64,000 nucleotides of DNA, taken from assembly GCA_039720395.1 (NCBI GenBank), contig CM077834.1:4794607-4858606 (forward strand), in the 5' to 3' direction. Both the position numbers and the translations under genes were made by a program. Origin of the DNA: Liquidambar formosana. Its lineage: Eukaryota > Streptophyta > Magnoliopsida > Saxifragales > Altingiaceae. Below are positions 52,559-64,000 of the stretch, piece after piece (the stretch's first letter is position 1; each line of letters opens with the position of its first letter). The notes below the pieces were generated by a model. The model did not search any database, had not been told where the DNA came from, and saw nothing but the letters and a program-made list of their open reading frames with translations.

Positions 52559-53275
52559 TCATTAGTTCTTGGTCTAATTTTGTGAGATACATTTTTCTAT
52601 ACTTGTGTATTGTGTACCATAAATTATGGCCTCACATTCGTTTTACCATATTAACTACTTTGATCTTCAGTAATTCATTGACATTTGTAAGTTCAAATCG
52701 GTCATTACACACTTGAGTTTCCAATTTCATTTAAAACCAAAATTTCTTTTGTTTTTTATGGCCACCTAATTGAAAATCTACAAGAGTAATCCTAGATCAG
52801 TGAAAGGCATATGGTGGCCATCAACTACAAATTAAAGTCATCTATTGAACCTGTATTCAATCATAAATCAAGGATTAGAATTCATAAAACGAAGCAATTT
52901 ACATACGATATTAACTTCACCAGACCATATAATATATAAAGTTGGAAAATTTTACAATTTCACATTAGTCTTATACATGCTCTTAACTAAAATCTGAGAA
53001 TTTCTCTTCAGTATGAATTAGCCAAAAAACAAAGTAGAACAACGGACGTGGTCTAGGCAAATATAAACCAGGAAAAAGGTATTCTGACAAGGTCTCTCAT
53101 TTCAAATTCAATCATGGCAAGCCGCAATTAAATCACTCTTTAGGGGTTGAATCAACATATCAAACCCTACAAAACTTCAATTTTAAGACATTTATTCTGG
53201 TCCTTTGAAATCTGAGAATATCATTCCAAGTATACCAGTAAATCGCAGGATCAAACAGCAGCTGCTACTGTTCCA
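52559..53275. other. Convergent 3' flanks of the third At4g22030-like gene and the E2 gene
   Basis: About 700 bp of AT-rich sequence between two convergent stop codons. It must hold the 3' untranslated regions of both genes. No further feature is seen. Confidence 0.6.
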
Positions 53276-55699
53276 TCATATATCAAGAAGAAGTCTTCGG
53301 GGGTCCTCCACAACATCTTTGATACGGCGCAAAAAGAAAACTGCCTCTCTTCCGTCAATCAGCCTGTGGTCATATGTTAGGGCAATGTACATCATTGGCC
53401 TTGGAACTATGTCGCCCCCAACAACCATTGGACGGCTCACTATTGAGTGCATACCCAGGATTGCCGACTGCCAAATATGTTAGATTTTGTCAGATTCTCC
53501 ATTGATGGTGATAGGAAATCAACAAGGGTGGGTGGAGGGGAAAGAAAGAGGAAGAAGAAGACAAGCCCACATAAAACATACACCAGTTATTTAGATGGAT
53601 GGAAAGAAACACAATCTTCAGTCAAGGAGTGGGTTTACGTCACAATTTCTTTTCTATTCTTTTTTGTTTTCTTATACAATCAAAGAGCTTTGAAAAAATT
53701 TCACATAACATTTGAAGTTAATCTGCCAGAAAAGCACCAAACCTGAGGAGGGTTGATGATGGGGGTACTCAGAAGGCTTCCATAAACACCACCATTAGAT
53801 ATTGTAAATGAACCTCCAGCCATCTCATCGATTGATATAGATCCATCATTAGCCTTCTTCGCAAGAGTGTTGATCTCCTTCTCTATCTCAGCAAAATTCA
53901 TCTTCTCAGCGTTGCGGATTACTGGAACAACAAGTCCCTGCCAAGAAAAAGAAAAGTAAAGAGACTCTATTGTTGACAATCCAAGCGAATAGTATCTTTT
54001 TCTCCAGTCCTTTTCTATTCAATCAAGCAACTTCACCATAAGCGACAGGAAAAACCAGAAAGGACTCCTGGAATCCAGTGTGGTATCAAGCAGTCAAGCA
54101 AATATCATCTTCTTCGTTATTCTCATTTTTTATTAATAAAGAAACTTGAGCTGATTAAATTAAACAGCAGAAGCATAAAATTAACATTAGAGTTCATTAA
54201 ATTTCAAGTTAACAGCTGGTCATGGACCAAAGAAAGAGGTGTAAATTTTGTATCCATGTCGCAGAACAATCTTATCCTAACAATTCCACAGTAGGTCAAG
54301 ATATGTTTAACAGAAAGGGAAGTGAACTGCATTGAAACCATAATTGAGTTTCACTACACCCTGAATTCTTGATACAAACACAGTTCCCAATTGTTGCATA
54401 ATTTTTTTTTCAATTTCCCTCCAAAATTCCTAGTTGTTATGCTTGAAAAAAATATCTGAGGGTAGCTAACATACTTTAGAGTGAAAAATAAATAGATAAA
54501 CAAAACAATAAGCAGAGTCACAATTCACAAAATCCAGTAAAGATGGAAATGAAGATGAGTAATGATCACATGTGATATCTCATCTATGACAAAGTAAATC
54601 ATAAACCACGCAGCAAGAGATTTTCCACTGACAATGTATAGAAGAGATAAGGACACTTAAACAATTCAAGTGCCACCCATTGCCCTAAGATTTGGGGATC
54701 TAATGGATCTAGCAACTAGACAAACCCACACCCAATACTCTGTGTCATAGACAGGTCACATAGCTCACAGGCCATTACGTCAACAACATCAATTCACTTA
54801 TGATTGCAAGGCTGAAAGCATACATGGAGAAAAGCTCGAAAATGCAAGGGAAATATGAAATACCAAGATGCAAAGGGTTACTTAGAATGCTATAAAACAC
54901 AAAGAACTATCTAGAAAAGGCCAAATGATATGAAAATCAGAGTTCCACCGCACATAGTTTTGTAAATGAAAACGTGAAGTAACTATATCAAACGAATGTT
55001 GACAAACCTTTGGAGTACCAACGGCTATACTGATATCTATATAATCTCTATATATAATATCATCCCCATCAATGACCGCATTGATAATAGGCTGATTCTG
55101 GAGCCCACTAACAGCAGCCTGAAAAAAAAAATGGAAAAAATGTCAGCAAAAGGAAAGCTCTCATGCATGCTAGTGTGCACACAAATAGAGGTGATTGTCT
55201 ACATTTCGTATGATCATATGACCAATTCAACATGCATGAGACATACTTTCACAAATCCTGACATAAGTCCCAACTTGACTCCATGCTTTTCAACAAAGGC
55301 ATCCTTGTAATCAGAACGGAGCTTCATCAAATTAGTCCTGCAATAAGCAGCACATTAATTAATAACGGAAAGGGAAGAAATTAAAAAGATGTAAACAATG
55401 GCCATGTTTCCAAAATTCAAGGTAATTTGATCAAATGCATTTTTTTTATGAAGTATTTGATCAAATGCATAGAGATTATGTATCATGTAGGGGAGCTACT
55501 TGGCTCAGTACAACCCAAGAACCATCTGGCCTGAAACAGCCTTGAGCTAGTTTAGTTAAATTCTCCAAGCCCCTCAATTCGGTCATGGATAGATAAAATG
55601 AGAGCCAGCGTAGGATATAATTAGCTTTATGCTGATAGCCTGGGTAAACTGCCAACCCCGAAACCAAATCATAAACATAGGTAAAATACCCTGCAGTTA

Positions 55700-55761
<62 letters not shown>

Positions 55762-57539
55762 AAGCAGTAAAATATGATCGACAATGCCTTAACACAAGGA
55801 ATAGCCTGTTTTTAAGAATTTCCTGTGTAAATGTGCCCATATTGTATTGAATCTATGTCCTATGTATTTGTCCCTCCAACATAGATTTAAATCTGGGAAC
55901 CAACCTCAGTAGTTCAATTCTAAATTGGACAAAACCCAACCAACTGAACTGATTTTTAACCCTAGTATCAAAAGAACAACCCTAGATGGAAAAAAAAGAA
56001 CACAAGCAAAACAGAGAAAAAAAACACCCAAGAAAAAAAGAGCAAGAACCAAAAAGAAAAGGGAAATTTACATAGACTGCCAGTCACAAATTATGATAGG
56101 ATTCAGAAATAAATATTTTAAACTTACATATCAACCTTCGTTGAATGTCGTCAACAATGCAAATGTGTTTTGAGAATCTTTCAAACGCGTTGCAACCCTT
56201 TTCCGAAGCCTTGTCATAGGAACCTATAATCATGAGGATTCTAAACAATCAAATCAAGACTCAAAATTTCTTCGTTTTTATATTTGTTTAACCATAAGTA
56301 CGATTACAGAATTAAAGAACGTTATTTTATTACATGAATAAAAAAACACAAAATACTTACCCGCCTTTCCCTTTCCTTGGGGGGAAGCTGGGGTTCTGTA
56401 GCAGAGCGCTTAGGAGGTGGTGGAGAAGGTCCTTTAGGCTTCTCCATAACAGGAGCAGTTTCAACTTTAGGCTTTGGTTTCTCCTCACTAACCTTTTCAG
56501 AAGGAGGAGATGGCTGAGAAGCAGCTTTCTCAGATGGCTTCTCTGACGGAGCAACATGTGTTACACCTTCACCAGACTTAGAAATGACAGCAATCTTGGT
56601 ACCTGGTTCCACAGTATCACCTTCCTTGGCTACAAACTATACACATTTAAGTACCAAAGTCACTATTAACATTTCAAATCCTATTATTCTACCCATTTCA
56701 AAAGTAGTAAAGGAAAAGCATAATGAACTTAGTTAAATCCACACACTGATATTCACCTTTTGGATCACCCCCGCTTCAGGACTAGCGACATCAATCGTTA
56801 CCTGATGAAAAATATATAATTAATGTATTAAAAATATCATCATTTTTTTATTAGGAAAAAAAGGTGTAAAAATCCATTCACACAAAGAAAACTCCAACTG
56901 CACATTTAAAGGTTGCATAAGAATAAGTACCTTATCCGTCTCAACTTGAGCAATCGGCTCATCAACCTGAACATTATCACCAGGATCTGCTCTCAAAATG
57001 ATAGATGCACATACAAGTAAGCACTTAAAATCACAAAAAATAAGTATTTTAGTGAATGAGGGAATTAGGGAATAGGAACAAGTATAGGGAAAACATACTC
57101 TTCAAGAATTTTGCCAGAGTGCCATCAGTAATAGATTCACCCATAAAAGGAACAACAGCTTCAACCAGATCACCTTACACAAAATAAAATTAAAAATATC
57201 TAAGATTAAACTTTAAAAGCAACTAGAATATAAATAATAATAATAACAATAATAATAATAATAAATGGAGCAAGAGTAGTGAGTAGTGTCATTCTATTTA
57301 AAGGCACATCGCACATATTTCAATTTTAGATGCTATATTAAGAGCACATGGACCGTGTTCAGAAAACACACACACACAGCATTATTGTTGTTAGATCAGT
57401 CACTTATCCATTCCTCAAAACACACACACAAATGCACAATGTATACATCCTATATAATGAATCACATGTAGTGTGTGTAGCAATATTGTTGTTAAATCAT
57501 TCACTTATTTATTCCTCAAAACACACACACACACACACA

Positions 57540-57579
<40 letters not shown>

Positions 57580-58798
57580 GAAGAAAACACCACCAAGAGA
57601 GATATGAGAATATCACACCACTGTCTGAAGAAAATGGCCTGCTCCACATTTGCATGGTAGTCACTGGCTGAAGACTTGAATTAAGTTCCCTGCACAAAAG
57701 GAGATTTGTGAGGGGAGTATCAGGGTGGGGTGGGCTACCTGATTAATCTGCTCATTTCTATCCCTATTTTCAATTCTCTAACGTTTACCTCCAACCCAGT
57801 TTGTAGAGTGGAGATATTAATCTATCTCAATTCTTTTAAAAATAAAATAACAAAGAAAAGGGGGCAAAATGAAACAAGTTTTTACAAATGGAACTCTTTT
57901 TTCTTTTTAGCTTATTACAACTGAAATGAGATGGGATCATCATACTCAAGTTCACAACACATCCATAAACAAATTTCAAACCTAAGGTGATTTCAAAACA
58001 AGTACAAGCTTACACATTGTCCATTAGCTTAATGATATTTTTCATACTTTTCCTAATATACATATTTACATGCATATGTTATTTACAACTGTTTATACAG
58101 TTTAGTGGCAAAGCCTGCCCCACCCTACTGGAACAGAATCAGGAGGATAGGGACGGGTTTGAAGGGAATATAATTAATCCTGAGTTGGGTTCAGGGCAGA
58201 ATGGCATAGGGCTGGATCTAGTTGAGGCGAGTTTGCCCTCCCCATTGCGATCCAAAATCGTAACATTCAAAAACGCTACTTAGAATGAAGTTCATTAAAC
58301 TAATAAGTAAAATTATAAAAATGCGTTACTAACCTTGTCGGCAACTTGACTGAGCAACCTGTAAGAACCAAATAAATAAATAAATATTAAGCCATTAATT
58401 ACAAAGAAATGAATACAGCAATGTGAACACAAAGCTGCTATAACAACTATAAAAAAATAAAATAAAAAAAAAGCTGAAAAAAATTACCTGGTAAAATGTG
58501 GTGACAGAAGTTTCGGACATGCCCAAATTCTCTAGGATAAAATATTATCTGTTCATGTGCTTGCAATTTAAAATTTGCAAGAATTAATGCTAATAAAGAT
58601 TGAAAAGCAAACCCCAATTTTAACATAGTGAACTTCTGTGCACAAAAGCTAATAATAATAATTATTATTATAACAGTAATGGATCAGGTCCAGGATCTCC
58701 AGGACACAATAGCACGGCGCAGCCACTTGTGGCATTCACACGCACAGCTCCAAGCCGTGCAATCATGCCCCAAACATCCAGGTCCCAAACCTAATCAC

Positions 58799-58833
<35 letters not shown>

Positions 58834-59390
58834 TGAAATAAATCATAGTTTGCATTTTGCAATTAATTATAGGAAAATTCTAAAGAGCCAAATCTGCACG
58901 CCCAACTAAGGTGGTAGCCACGTCACCAACTTTAAAGATTAATTGGCTGACATAGCTGCCATGTCAGTTGGGAAGCAAATTATTTAACATCGTTTTCATT
59001 TCCTCTGTCTCCACAGAACAAAAACCGATTAAACAAAAGATAAATCCAAGCAGGCCCTAAATTACACGCACTTGAGCAAAAATTAAACGAGAACAAAACA
59101 AATATACCTCCTTCTCTGCAGCTGAGTAAACTCTAGGCGTAGATACAGCAGGCCGAATCGTCCCCAAAATCTAATACAAAAACCCCCCACTATGTTTCAA
59201 CCCAAAAATAAATAAAAAATGGAAACTGGGTAATCAAAATTCAATGCCTCCATACATTTTGCACACATTTATACAAACGTATTTATATTAATACAGAACA
59301 ATTATACAAAGCGAAAGCGTATTAAGGGTTTCTAACCGAAGCAGACGAGCCTTTAGAAGCGACTCTTCGCCTTACAACACCCAACATCAT
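53276..59390 (-). CDS. 2-oxoglutarate dehydrogenase E2 (dihydrolipoyl succinyltransferase), mitochondrial, with a one-base frameshift
   Basis: Core subunit of the TCA-cycle 2-oxoglutarate dehydrogenase complex. Fourteen exons in transcript order: 59337-59390, 59108-59170, 58488-58548, 58334-58358, 57619-57689, 57099-57173, 56931-56986, 56757-56801, 56361-56636, 56128-56223, 55247-55337, 55008-55118, 53743-53937 and 53276-53467. Without the extra base the frame gives 469 residues. An Arg-rich mitochondrial presequence ([16 protein letters not shown]) is followed by the lipoyl domain with ETDK at 132-135 (K135 lipoylated), a Pro/Lys/Glu-rich linker (about 178-238) and the catalytic domain with H440 and D444 in DHRLIDG. 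In the exon 56128-56223 the order GAAGGTTGATAT replaces the expected GAAGTTGATAT. As written, translation stops right after residue 272, before the catalytic residues. Confidence 0.92.
55701..55760. repeat. CT/TA compound microsatellite in an E2 intron
   Basis: About 19 CT units followed directly by about 11 TA units, in the intron between 55337 and 56128. Confidence 0.9.
57364..57576. repeat. CA and TA microsatellites in an E2 intron
   Basis: Several short CA runs, repeated with flanking ATTCCTCAAAACACACAC, and a TA run of about 16 units (57542-57575). TTCCTCAAAACACACACAC occurs at about 57411 and 57512, so the block itself is partly duplicated. Confidence 0.85.
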
Positions 59391-59506
59391 TGCCTTTGAT
59401 CTGTTTCCTCTCAGATTCTACCCTTCACAGACAACAATTTCCAATATTCTCAACTTTTCAACTACGGAATTACAAACACACAAACTCACATTTACACACA
59501 TATCTA

Positions 59507-59541
<35 letters not shown>

Positions 59542-60128
59542 AAGAAAATGCAGGAAAACGAAACGCCTAGGAGTGCCATGATTGGATCACACATGCGCGC
59601 GTGTGTGTATGTGTGTGTGTGTTTGTACAGAGAGAGAGAGAGAGAGAGAGAAGAGCGTTGATACCTGATTGAAAGATGTGAGAGTCTTCGAACACAGTGG
59701 ATCGAAAGGTAGGGTTTGGAGAGAGAGAGAGAGAGAGAGTGAGAGAGAGAGACAGAGAGAGGAGGGGCTGTGGCAGCCGTGAGGACCTGCCTGTATTGGT
59801 CTGAGAGAGTGGTTATTAGAAGAGAGGAACCTTACAAGAGCTTTAGAGGTGTCAAGAGTTGATTGGCTGATAGCGAAAATGTCTGAAGTAATCTGCTGTC
59901 GTTTTCTATGTTTCTGTCATTAAAGGATGGGGGCAAAGGGATTCGTATTTTGTAGGGAGGGGTTTATGTTCGACTCTGACTTTTGACAAAATTAGTGGCG
60001 GCGGATAGGGGTTTTTTTTTTTTTTTTTTTTTTGTTTTTTTCCAATCTCTCTCCTTTTTCTTTTTCTTTTTTTATTCTTTTTATTTTTATTTTTTATTTT
60101 TTTTATAAGGATGCTAAATGTGCTAAGA

Positions 60129-61638
60129 GATGGCAACGGGTCGGGTTTGGGACGGGATCCCCTATCCCAATCCTGACCCTTATAAAAAATCTTTAAACCC
60201 ATTTTCCATTCAAACCTTACACGAGATAAGACTCTTTATCCCAACCCCAACCCTAAAAAAAATCTCTAAACCCATTCCCCACCCAAATCCTACACGAATA
60301 AGACATTAATTTCCCATTTAACTACCAACTTATGACAATTCAATGAATGTACCCGTTTAAATATACTTAAACAGTGAATACTTGAGAGGTTTTCATCTTC
60401 TTATAGAGACTAACATCTTTTGATCTCAATCAAAATATAAAAAAAAACTTAGATAAGAGAACTAATAGCACGAGAACCTAATGAGTAAAAAGAAGAAGAA
60501 AAAAAACCACTTATATGAAATGATGGAAGATTAGTTTGATAAACACAACATATAAATTTATATATATATATATATACAAGGGCCGGTTCTGAGTTAGTTG
60601 AGGCCCTAAGCGAACTCCTAAAATGGGGTCCTCTTCCTTGTACACATATTTTTTTAAAAAATGTTCTAAATATAAACAAAATAAAAAATAAAAAAAAATT
60701 TCCTACTACCAAGTATCAACATAAAGTTTGTTTGCATATAAAATTACTAAAATTTGATTTTATAAATTAAAATGACAAGAAATGATTACAAAAACTTATA
60801 AAGATAGAATATATATAACATACTTGTTGCTTCATAATTAGCAAAATCCATTTTTACAATATCAAAAAGAAAAAAAACAAATGCCAAATAAAATCTAAAG
60901 CTATAATACCAAAAGAAATTAATCAATTACAACAAAGTGTCATTTAAACATTACTCTTCTCTTATTTTTAGACGCAAAATTATTAATTAAGCTAGTATAA
61001 TTAATTAATGAGTAAACTAGAGAGTAGAGAGTGGAGAGACCGAGAGAGAGCGTGAGATTGTGAGAGACAGAGACTCAGAGAGAGACGTTATGATTTGTGA
61101 ATGGGAGTCAAGGGAGGAGATGAGAGACAGAGAGAGACGTTGTGGGGAGCCTCTCAGATCTGACATGAGATATAAATGCTAAAGCCCCCCTTGATTCCCG
61201 TGTTAAACAATAAAATATATATATTTTTTATAGTTTTTATGCTTTTGGGCTGGAATTGGGCTTGGAAGAATAGAGCCCCTTTTGCTTAAATAAAAGAACT
61301 AGCCCAAGTGTCCAACTGGAGAGTGGAGAAGCTTCTCTCTGGGCTGATTTTTGGGCTTTCTTAACTAGTAAAGGGTAGGTATTTGGGGGCCCTTTTTTTA
61401 AGCCCAAAATAAGGGGCCCCAGGCGGCTGCCTTGCTCGCCTAGGCCCAAAATCGGGCCTGTATATATATATATATATATATGCGGGGCGGGGCGGGGACC
61501 CAAACCCCCCCATAACCCGAGTCGAGGTTTTTTATAAAATACCAATTCTGCTCTTATTCTATTTAAAACAATCCCCAACCCCATCACAATAGGGGCGGGC
61601 CGAACTGGAATACCCGGTTTAAGTAGTCCATTGCCATC
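60129..61638. mobile_element. Outer hAT-like non-autonomous element
   Basis: The left end GATGGCAACGGGTCGGG and the right end CCATTGCCATC are inverted (GATGGCAAYGG). GC-rich subterminal DNA (GCGGGGCGGGGCGGGG near 61482, GGGGCGGGCC near 61590) and CCCTATCCC/GGGTTTGGG motifs are typical of this group. It is split by the element at 60577-61460. No target duplication is evident. Confidence 0.6.
60577..61460. mobile_element. Inner hAT-like element inserted in a TA repeat
   Basis: It begins CAAGGGCCGGTTCTGAG and ends CCCAAAATCGGGCCTG, imperfect inverted termini. TATATATA abuts both ends, as expected for insertion with an 8-bp duplication into a TA repeat, though the repeat hides the exact target. 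The right subterminal region CGGCTGCCTTGCTCGCCTAGG matches my memory of abundant short plant hAT elements. Length 884 bp, no transposase. Confidence 0.65.
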
Positions 61639-62950
61639 CGTAGATATGTTGACACACATGACTAACTCTTCTAAATATATGCAATTCTCTTATCCTTCGT
61701 GTCATAAGCATAGGTGATAGGACAATTACAGGAACTCAGGACCACTCAATCCACATATTAGGGCTCTCCCGTCTCCCTTTCGAATTAAGGCAAGAGATAA
61801 GTTTCATAAGATCTAATGGGCTCCGGTCTTCCTTAGTCTATCTTTCAATTTAAGGCAACATATAAATTACATAAGATCCAATAGGATCCTGCCTTCCTAG
61901 TAGTGGATTAAAAGGCTTTTACATCCAGAAGTACGAGTAAATCTAAATTGGAGAATTAACACGAAAAATGAGAAGACAAAAAAAATAAAATAAAAAAATA
62001 GGCCACAAGTTAAACAAATGAGGCCTAAGGACTTTAAAAGAATTCATGGCTGTCACAGTATGGTGGCCACATGCATGCTTATACATGGTGAAGCTGTGTT
62101 ATTTTTGAGAGGTGGATTAAGTAGTTTTAAAGCCTCTTGTTTGGTAAGAAATTTTAGTTCAATTCTACTTTCTCTACTCTTCCTCAATGCTAATTTTATA
62201 AACTTTGTCTTGTAATTGATCAGTGTATATGAGATGGGAAGATTATATATACCAAGAAAAATGAATCAAATTCAAAGCATCTAAAATCTCCCGGAAAAAA
62301 ATAATAATAATAATAATAAATAAATAATTTTCGTGCTTAATTCATCTAAGTTCTAAAGTTGCCTAACATGGCAAATCCTTCCACAGTACTGAAAACCATA
62401 TCCGTCATTTCCATGACTTTGTCACGGAAATAATGAGAAAGTGACCCATTCCTCCATTACGATTACAATACCAACCTTTCAACTGTAATTAATTCTCAGA
62501 CCCTTTCCATTTAACAAAATTTTTTTCCTTTCTTCGTGTGAGAACTCAGAAGACTAGAAAGGTTGTCCGTCTGCAATAAATATTATTTTTAACATAAAAT
62601 TCAAAATATATGCTATGTCATGTATTTATTATATTAAGTTCATTTTATTAACAAAAAATTAAATAAAAATAATATTAAACTAAGCCCACGTGCATGAGTT
62701 CGTATTTACAAATATTTTCAATTGATAAAGAATATCAAATTTTGATTGACATTCAAGCAATTTTGATCGAAACGGAAATCAAACAAAAATGAAATTGTTG
62801 TTATCAATTGGAATGGAGATCAAACGAACATGAAATTAAACACTTGGTAAAAAACCATTACATAAAAAATATAAAAAAACCATTACACAATTACGTCTTA
62901 TTGCTTATAGAGAAAAAGAGCCGTTATGTTTGGAAACATGCACGAAGTCC

Positions 62951-63424
62951 TCAAGGGAATCCACCTCCAAGTCCACCACCAGCACCAGCACCAGCACCAC
63001 CACCGAATCCACCACCAGCTCCACCGCCAAGTCCACCACCTCCACCGCTGCCAAGCCCTCCACCACCACCTCCTCCAAGTCCCCCACCAACCCCAGCTCC
63101 CCCACCAAGCCCACCACCCGCTCCCCCTCCAAAACCCGACCCACCACTTAGTCCTCCACCGCCACCAAACCCACCACCGCCACCCCCGCCAAGTCCACCG
63201 CCTGCACCGGCACCCCCACCAAAGCCAGCTCCACCGCCAGCACCAGCACCTCCACCTAATCCACCTCCACCACCACCTCCACCACCTAGCCCACCACCAT
63301 ACCTAGGATGGCGAAAGAGTGATTTCTCATCCTCAAACGAACCCTTTTGGCTCAGAAGGTTCCTAGCACAAGTGGTGCAAACAAGAGCACCAAATAGCAG
63401 AAGAAGAAGCACCCTTGAAGCCAT
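62951..63424 (-). CDS. Secreted glycine-rich cell-wall-type protein
   Basis: Single exon, 157 residues. A clear signal peptide (MASRVLLLLLFGALVCTTCA, cleavage about residue 20) precedes a short charged segment (RNLLSQKGSFEDEKSLFRHP). The rest is almost all glycine in GGGxGGG blocks with Leu, Ala, Phe or Val at x, ending GGFP. This is the classic layout of glycine-rich structural wall proteins (GRP class I). No cysteine-rich tail or RNA-binding domain is present. A long proline-rich frame on the opposite strand is a mirror of the glycine codons. Confidence 0.88.
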   Translation of the reverse strand: MASRVLLLLLFGALVCTTCARNLLSQKGSFEDEKSLFRHPRYGGGLGGGGGGGGGLGGGAGAGGGAGFGGGAGAGGGLGGGGGGGFGGGGGLSGGSGFGGGAGGGLGGGAGVGGGLGGGGGGGLGSGGGGGLGGGAGGGFGGGAGAGAGGGLGGGFP

Positions 63425-63498
63425 ATATCTTTTGCCAATATATTAGTAATACTAAAAGATGATCAACTTTTGATGAGAAGTGGGGGCTCGGAGGAGGG

Positions 63499-63509
63499 AT
63501 ATATATATA
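63499..63509 (-). promoter_or_regulatory. TATA box of the glycine-rich protein gene
   Basis: A TATATATATA run sits about 80 bp upstream of the ATG at 63424 on the minus strand, a fitting distance for a short leader. Confidence 0.5.
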
Positions 63510-64000
63510 GAGTTTGTAAGGGTCCAATACGATTAAGAGAACTAGTGGACGGCTGAGAAGGGGTTTTAAATATGTTCATCTTCTCATCCACAAAAGCATG
63601 TAGTGACAGTTAATGCACCCCAACTGTGTCCTTTGAAAAACGAAAGCCCCCCAACATGCCCCACACCTCACTTCTAGATCTCTGTAAGTGGATGTTCAAT
63701 TTGGTCTCATGGGAGGACTTTTTTGCTCTGCATTGCATGTGCTTAGCCAGCATATATGTATAGGGTTTTATCTATAAAGGTGTTCTCTCGTAGGAGCAGG
63801 GTTGTTGCCATGCCTAAATTATCATCTAGATGGTTAAATACTTACATGTAATAATAGATGTAATAATAGTCCTATCAAAATTTTTAGGAAAAAAAAAAAA
63901 AAAACAAAACAAAAAGAAAATTATATGTAATAATAGACAATGGCACTTGGGTAGCAAATTAAAGTCTCTTCGCAAAACCAAAGACTTGGGTTCCATTGAT
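63510..64000. other. Upstream flank of the glycine-rich protein gene
   Basis: AT-rich sequence with a poly-A stretch near 63890-63905. No further feature is seen. Confidence 0.6.

Larger units (their letters stand above)
59391..62950. other. 5' flank of E2 and repeat-rich intergenic region
   Basis: It contains TA and GA microsatellites (about 59510-59538, 59629-59650, 59718-59760) in the E2 leader or promoter, poly-T runs, and two nested inverted-repeat elements (60129-61638). The rest is AT-rich with no recognisable gene; the GRP gene converges from the right. Confidence 0.6.

Noticed and set aside
57987..58283. A 98-codon frame inside the E2 gene
   Set aside because: It lies in an intron, on the opposite strand to the gene, and over a probable transposon fragment.
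58488..58529. A shorter E2 exon starting at CCTAGAG|AATTTGG, giving a Met-containing frame
   Set aside because: The acceptor GAACAG at 58549-58554 gives [14 protein letters not shown] in phase with both neighbours and matches the family presequence; the short version breaks the frame or the match.
62808..63446. A 212-codon proline-rich (extensin-like) frame on the plus strand
   Set aside because: It is the antisense image of GGN/GGX glycine codons of the minus-strand GRP gene, which has a perfect signal peptide and a TATA box; the proline frame has no signal peptide.

Overview
The window is nuclear DNA of a flowering plant, almost certainly a eudicot. It is AT-rich, its genes are split by U-rich GT-AG introns, and it carries plant-specific families: a WRKY factor, an aspartic protease with a plant-specific insert, a plastid-targeted HisHF fusion and a glycine-rich wall protein. 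LINE, Copia LTR, solo-LTR and hAT-like remnants and long microsatellites fill the spaces. I cannot name the species.

Layout. 0.2-2.8 kb (+): six-exon group IIb WRKY transcription factor. 9.4-14.4 kb (+): phytepsin-type vacuolar aspartic protease with a long 5'-leader intron starting near 7.83 kb. 20.1-21.5/21.6 kb (+): MEKK-like MAPKKK behind three G-box/ABRE elements. 24.1-25.5 kb (-): two-exon BAP31-like ER membrane protein. 26.8-38.1 kb (+): HISN4, the bifunctional imidazole glycerol-phosphate synthase of histidine synthesis, rebuilt here as 19 exons. 41.0-42.0 kb (-), 45.6-46.8 kb (-) and 51.2-52.6 kb (+): three paralogues of the family annotated 'probable F-box protein At4g22030', the first cut short by a retroelement. 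53.3-59.4 kb (-): 14-exon mitochondrial 2-oxoglutarate dehydrogenase E2 carrying a one-base frameshift. 63.0-63.4 kb (-): secreted glycine-rich protein.

The genes do not form one pathway. The neighbourhood does look like an old conserved gene order: as I recall the Arabidopsis locus numbers, MAPKKK16/HISN4/E2-OGDH are consecutive on chromosome 4, and WRKY6 and WRKY42 each lie beside a phytepsin-type protease.

The most unusual points are two GC-AG introns with the same AG|GCAAGA donor in two genes; four degenerate tandem copies of a unit with a splice-donor-like start in the protease leader intron; the E2 frameshift; a solo LTR with a perfect 5-bp target duplication nested in a Copia LTR that cuts an At4g22030-like gene; and a segmental duplication that carried part of HISN4 intron 18 with that gene. 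I found no wholly new biological system.
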